Shown piece after piece: positions 59,456 through 64,000 of a stretch of 64,000 bases of DNA (position 1 is the stretch's first letter; the number at the start of each line of letters is the position of its first letter). The DNA is from Thamnidium elegans (lineage: Eukaryota; Mucoromycota; Mucoromycetes; Mucorales; Mucoraceae). The DNA lies in the NCBI GenBank assembly GCA_025201345.1, contig JAIXMG010000010.1:682001-746000 (forward strand), given 5' to 3'. The position numbers and the translations under genes were made by a program. Under the pieces are notes generated by a model, which saw nothing but the letters and a program-made list of their open reading frames with translations, was not told where the DNA came from and did no database searches.

Positions 59456-59862
59456 TCAATATCGATTCACAAGCAAAAACTGACGACGTCCTCGGAGCCA
59501 AAGTTTTTCATCATTTGATCCAAACTCATCGTCAGTATCGAAATTAACAAATAATCTGTCAGTAAAGATAATTGCAATGAATAAAAGCCAAACTTCAACG
59601 GTGAAGAGTATAAAGAATATATTGAGATTATATAGTGAGGACGATAAAATAATTGCAGTGGGAACGAACACAGATTTGGAAAAGATGTTGGCTAAAATTG
59701 CGAAGAATGTTACGACAAATGGGTTGAAACGTGGAAATAAGATGTTTTGCCAACTAATATGTCCATGAGGGCAGTAGAATGATAAATATTGAGCCACCTA
59801 GATATAAATTTGATGCAAAAATTAAAAGTACATATAAAAAATACATTTGAAAGTATATTCAT
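59456..59862 (-). CDS. Doubtful small membrane protein
   Basis: Exon 1 (59862-59845) and exon 2 (59797-59456) join through a 47-nt intron to about 119 aa. Two to three hydrophobic stretches (FVVTFFAILANIF, AIILSSSLYNLNIFFILF, VWLLFIAIIF) are followed by an acidic then basic tail (DTDDEFGSNDEKLWLRGRRQ). No family recognised. The opposite strand is also open over 59577-59768 (63 aa, Lys-rich), and T-rich antisense of Lys-rich coding gives false hydrophobic proteins, so strand and reality are uncertain. Confidence 0.3.
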
Positions 59863-59963
59863 TACAACTAGACGAGCGCATATTAGAACAAATCACGCCA
59901 TCCAGTTTATATATTTATATTTATTTGTATGAATAAAAAGAAAACTAATGCTAATAAATACAT

Positions 59964-61507
59964 TTAATCTTTCAAAAATCGCTCAAATGATTCTCTTGTA
60001 CATTCACCGCCGTTTCTAGGATCAAAATAATACTTGTAACAAGTTCCATCGGCACAAATGGCTAAATAAAATAGATGAGAATATGCCACTTTTTTTTTAA
60101 TTTTTTTTTTGCCTAACCTATGATCGAATTTTTCTGTTCGCCGAAAGCAACAAGACATCGACTTTCGGTTGGTATTTTAGCATTGGCAAAGCTCCATTCA
60201 GAGCTAAAGTATTTGGGTAAAAGATCTTTCATAAAACTAAAGGCGCTTCCTCGATTTCCTGAGTTAGTTAGGCCATAGTTAGAAGGGGATTGTGTTGGAT
60301 AGGTTACAACTTCACCATACGTTGGACCACGAGGCTTGTGATCCATGTGGGTTACGACCGATGGGTCTAAATTAAATATATGAATTGTTCCCTTATCGGA
60401 AGAAATGCAAAGTCGAGTAGATTCTTGGTTAAATGCAATTGCATATATTTCAGCTCTATCTACACCACGTCTTAACTCATGTAATAATGCACATGTTGCT
60501 GTATTATAAACTCGAATTAGAGTTCCTTTATCACTTGTTGTGGCACACCTAGATCCGTCTTGATTTAGCGATAAACAACTTAATTTACCAGTATGTGCAG
60601 GAATAATACTGACGTTGATGGATCTACGTGTATTACCGTTTATGCCGTTGCCGTTACTATGGTTATTATTGCTTAGTGATGTTGCTGAGTTGGTTGATTC
60701 AGAGGTTAATAAAGGTGGTAGTGCTGGTGGTCCGTTATGATCTGATTCACCAACGGATATATAATAGCCAAGTGAGTTTAAATCGATAATCTGCAGTTGC
60801 CCTTTTTGCCTGCCAGGAATAATCAATATTGCATGGCTCGAAGATGTAGACACTGCAGCAAGCCCTATATATTTATGAATTCAACAGTTTTTGTTATATA
60901 CTACTATTATCTCTCTTTTTTTTTTAAAAAAATAATAATAATACCCTTTTCGTTGTCACATGTTTCGAATTTATGTAATAATTGTGGAGGTAAACTAAAA
61001 TGATAAACAAAGACTTTATTCTGAAGAACAACAGTTAACCTATACAAATATATATATATATAAGTAAAATATTGGATATATACGCTTTTTATATTTATAG
61101 TCTTTTTTTTTTACCTGTCTTTTCTAAGCTTAACATTTTTAACCTCACTTTTATATTCTAATTCAAATACAGGCTTTGCCTTTATACTATCATAAATAAT
61201 AACTTTATTTGGTGGGTATCGTGGGTTTCTTCCACCTCCTACAAGTGCAAGATAATTTGTGCGGTATAGCATTTCGACTAATCCAATACCTCCATCGTCT
61301 GATTCTATTCATTTTATTGTTAACGTATCTCTTCCATTAAAAAAAACTTAATTTACCATTCTTTGCTTGATTAATCAAAGGATGACAATTATATACTCGG
61401 AACCCAGTATCAAGACCTATAGCAAAACACCCATAATCTTGATTAAACCCAGCGTATAATAAACCAGGTGCATCGTTAATTCCAGCTGAAGTTCTTGATA
61501 AGTTCAT
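59964..61507 (-). CDS. PROPPIN autophagy protein, WIPI3/WIPI4 (Hsv2)-like
   Basis: WD40-type seven-bladed propeller that binds PI3P and PI(3,5)P2 on autophagic and endosomal membranes. Five exons (61507-61357, 61304-61115, 61039-60945, 60864-60118, 60061-59964) give 426 aa. N-terminal [20 protein letters not shown] and a blade [21 protein letters not shown] contain the lipid-binding motif as LRRG (FRRG in Atg18), which favours the WIPI3/4-Hsv2 branch. Other blades: [20 protein letters not shown] and [20 protein letters not shown]. An Asn/Ser-rich loop ([13 protein letters not shown] region) sits between blades. It ends in FERFLKD. Confidence 0.93.
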
Positions 61508-62732
61508 ATTATTTACAAAAAAAGGAAAAAAAAATAGAGAAAAAGAGCGGTTTTTTAAAAAATAAAAGTGATTTTTTAAAAGAAAGGAAAAGCGTGTTCT
61601 TTCTCCTGTTACTAATTCCTTTTTGTAATTTGTTAATAAACATACACAATGATAATAGAGCTATATTACATCTATGTAAGCCCTTTTATTAAAACAAGAT
61701 TAAAAAAAAAAAATGGACTGGTAAGGTCACCAAGTCTTATCTACTTCTTATGTATTTGCGTAGTTGAAAATAGTAAATTTTTACCAATAAAAAAAAAATT
61801 ATGCACAATTTCAAACTCGTATTTTAAGTTTTATTTATTTGGTATGGCCATCATTGACTTTTTTCACGGCCATATATCATCTTTTAGACATACTGCTTTC
61901 AAGTTTTGAATATTTTCCCATTCTTTATGAATTAAAGCATCTAATTCTTTCAGGCTACGACATTTACCTATATTTTTTTCCATTCTGTACTTATAATTCC
62001 AAGAGTAAAAATTGTCCTCTGCAAAAAAAGATGTATTTGTAATATTTGAGTTGTTATGCTACGAATTGTTAAGCTTTAAAACATGTAGTTTATTTATAAA
62101 AAACAATGATCGCTTTTTACTCAGATACTTTTAAAACACCTATTCGTTATTCTAACTTATTCGTTCCATGCATGAACGTGGATAAACGAGGCTGAAAAAA
62201 CAGTATGCCATACTTTTTTTTTAATTGACCGTGAAAAATGACTGTGTTTATCCGCATAAAAAGGAGCTCGTAAGTAAAATGATTAACTAATGTACTTAAC
62301 ATGTGCACTTCAACCCTCGTATTACTAAGTAAGAGAGCTTACCTAAGAGTCAAGTTAGCTTGTTTACCATTCAGCAAATGAATAGTCTACGTCAATCAAA
62401 TGCGAAAAGGAATATATTACAAGAGAAAAGCAGAAAAAGAAACTGTTCTAAAGGTTTTTTTGTTTATTTTTTATCCCATACTAACATTGGAGCCATCTTC
62501 ATGCTACTGTACGTCTTCATATACATCATTGCTTCCATCTATTGATGATACAATATCGGTCCTTCACAATTTACCATCATTATATAAATTTGGTCGTCGC
62601 TCCACACTTATTTCCGAAAAAAAAAAAATGAATAAATCAGACGAACAAAGTCTTTTATGAGAATGATTATATATACAGCAACATGCATTTATTTATTATG
62701 AACCGCTTTAAAAAGTATGAAATACAGTATAT
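61508..62732. other. Intergenic region with one orphan exon-like piece
   Basis: About 1.2 kb between the PROPPIN start and the Tpa1-like 3' end. Mostly AT-rich and non-coding; see the minus-strand piece at 61864-62018. Confidence 0.5.
61864..62018 (-). pseudogene. Orphan exon-like fragment
   Basis: After a TTTTTTTGCAG acceptor-like sequence the minus strand is open for 51 codons to a TGA and encodes a protein-like sequence with several aromatics (DNFYSWNYKYRMEKNIGKCR, SLKELDALIHKEWENIQNLK, VCLKDDIWP). No upstream exon was found within 700 bp, and an in-frame TAG lies about 12 codons before the acceptor. Likely a gene or transposase remnant; family unknown. Confidence 0.3.
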
Positions 62733-64000
62733 TTAGTCTGTTTCTTCAGGTAAATCATATTCAAAAGCAACATCCCAACGAGCACCAGGAGCTCTTGCAC
62801 TAACATATTTAACAAAACGCATAACTCCTTCATCTTTTAATACAATCGATAGTTCATTTGCGCCTGCTGCCATTGTCAAAAGAGCACCATCGTCATCGAA
62901 GGATCGATAAGTGGCGGGGTCATCATCACCTTCGTGGGCAGCCATATAACATTCGTAGCCACCATATTCACAAGATTCCCATTTCTCTGTATCCTTCTCG
63001 GTAGGTGTAGTGGCTAAACATAAAGTAACGTCTAAAATGGCTTGACCACGACTATTAGCAGTAGCTAGAGTAAAATCATGACCAGGTCTAAAGCGACGTG
63101 CTACACCTCTATGACCTGTAGGAAGTAACTGAGATACGACAGCTAACCAATGACGAAAAGCTTCACTTTCTAAATGTGCACGTAATTGAGCAAAGAGAAC
63201 GGATGTTTCTTCATCAGAGGTAGGCTTATCAGATAATTTAAGGAAACGTTGAGAGACCGGAGAGCCTTGAACAAACCAATCGCCACGAACACCCCTACCA
63301 TGAGGAGGCATAACAGCCTCAGTGAAATGGTCTTGTTTATCAGCCTTTAAAGTAGCCACTTTAATCTTATTATAAAGATCCTCTTTCAAGATTTGTTTTA
63401 ATTGAATAGCAGATTCATCCAGGAATTTTTCAGTTACTTTTGAAAGATATTCTGTATTAAAATACACTGGGTTCATCCAAGTAGAAAGAGAGGCTACATC
63501 CTGTTCTGATAACTTTTCAGTTGCTGATTCTTCTAATTCAGTTTGATAACGGTTATAATTTTCCTTGGTATCTAATTCAGCCTCAATTTGTTGCAGAGAA
63601 GAACGACTTTCACTCTTTTCAGCATCCTTTTTGTAACCAAGTTCACCTTCTTGAGGGAAATGGAACCATCCTTGGATGGAGAGACGAGGTTTACCTTCAA
63701 CAACTACTTCTTCAACGGAATGGAAAGAGTATCCAGGTAGTACAGTAAACATGGCAAACTGATTCCATTGAGGAGGAACAGTAACAGCAGGTTCATTAGC
63801 TGGAGTATCGCGTTCAACTACAGGATACAATTCAAGTGCTCCACCAAACTTGGGATCCCAATGTTCATCTGGATCTCCAGGCATATATAAGATAAAAGAA
63901 ACACGACGGGTGCCAATCACATCATCATGATTCAAGAGATGACAACCTTCTGTATAAGTATTCACGCTCATATCCATCTTGGAACCAGACAAAGGACCAC
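62733..64000 (-). CDS. TPA1: Prolyl dihydroxylase, Tpa1/Ofd1 family, partial
   Basis: Fe(II)/2-oxoglutarate dioxygenase that hydroxylates ribosomal protein uS12 and, in fission yeast, controls the sterol regulator Sre1 (family knowledge). The C-terminal 422 or so residues are present in one exon; the frame stays open off the right edge, so the N-terminus is missing. Catalytic residues are visible: His and Asp in LLNHDDVIGTRRVSFILYM, the second His in GYSFHSVEEV, and the 2-oxoglutarate Arg in RLSIQGWFHFP. The degenerate second dioxygenase-like domain typical of Tpa1/Ofd1 follows (FLKLSDKPTSDEETSVLF, FRPGHDFTLAT). Ends in YDLPEETD. Confidence 0.94.
   Translation of the reverse strand, partial: GPLSGSKMDMSVNTYTEGCHLLNHDDVIGTRRVSFILYMPGDPDEHWDPKFGGALELYPVVERDTPANEPAVTVPPQWNQFAMFTVLPGYSFHSVEEVVVEGKPRLSIQGWFHFPQEGELGYKKDAEKSESRSSLQQIEAELDTKENYNRYQTELEESATEKLSEQDVASLSTWMNPVYFNTEYLSKVTEKFLDESAIQLKQILKEDLYNKIKVATLKADKQDHFTEAVMPPHGRGVRGDWFVQGSPVSQRFLKLSDKPTSDEETSVLFAQLRAHLESEAFRHWLAVVSQLLPTGHRGVARRFRPGHDFTLATANSRGQAILDVTLCLATTPTEKDTEKWESCEYGGYECYMAAHEGDDDPATYRSFDDDGALLTMAAGANELSIVLKDEGVMRFVKYVSARAPGARWDVAFEYDLPEETD

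Overview
This is an AT-rich fungal nuclear window. It has dense short introns (about 45-85 nt, GT..AG), abundant poly-A/poly-T tracts, and 12-18 nt microexons in several genes. Gene content (IQGAP, retromer, calmodulin, PROPPIN, alpha-arrestins, Dal5-type transporter, PUF protein with RRMs) and style point to an early-diverging fungus, most likely Mucoromycota/Mucorales. The species cannot be named from the sequence alone. All multi-exon models were spliced by hand and checked for frame; boundaries may be off by a base or two where acceptors are ambiguous.

Left third (1-25 kb): an IQGAP scaffold (3' end cut by the window edge), the PP2A scaffold subunit, a secreted cysteine-free repeat protein of 1185 aa, an S6K-like AGC kinase, transketolase, an ACS-family MFS transporter, retromer VPS35 with a long acidic insertion, and a TLC-domain membrane protein.

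Middle (25-48 kb): an unrecognised small protein with a possible mitochondrial leader, SPT4, a four-finger C2H2 factor, glutathione synthetase, calmodulin (its first exon is only the start codon), acireductone dioxygenase, a PUF/RRM RNA-binding protein and a tRNA-Leu(CAG). Next come two tandem alpha-arrestin paralogues with a defensin-like secreted peptide gene between them, and a single-pass membrane protein with an Asp-rich ectodomain and PPxY motifs in its tail.

Right third (48-64 kb): ribosomal protein eL22, an SRA1-domain protein, methionine aminopeptidase 1 and a CipC/DUF3759 protein. About 5 kb of repeat-rich, gene-poor DNA follows, holding exon-like gene fragments, a duplicated element and a GC-richer pseudo-ORF. 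The window ends with a WIPI3/4-like PROPPIN and a Tpa1/Ofd1 dioxygenase cut at its N-terminus by the right edge.

Most genes are ordinary housekeeping loci with no operon logic. Signalling and trafficking functions (PP2A, S6K, calmodulin, arrestins, retromer, PROPPIN, IQGAP) are well represented, but clustering looks incidental. The least explained parts are the repeat-built secreted protein (6.5-10.2 kb), the defensin-like peptide inside the arrestin pair (41.8-42.1 kb) and the broken, duplicated tract at 54.9-57.7 kb.
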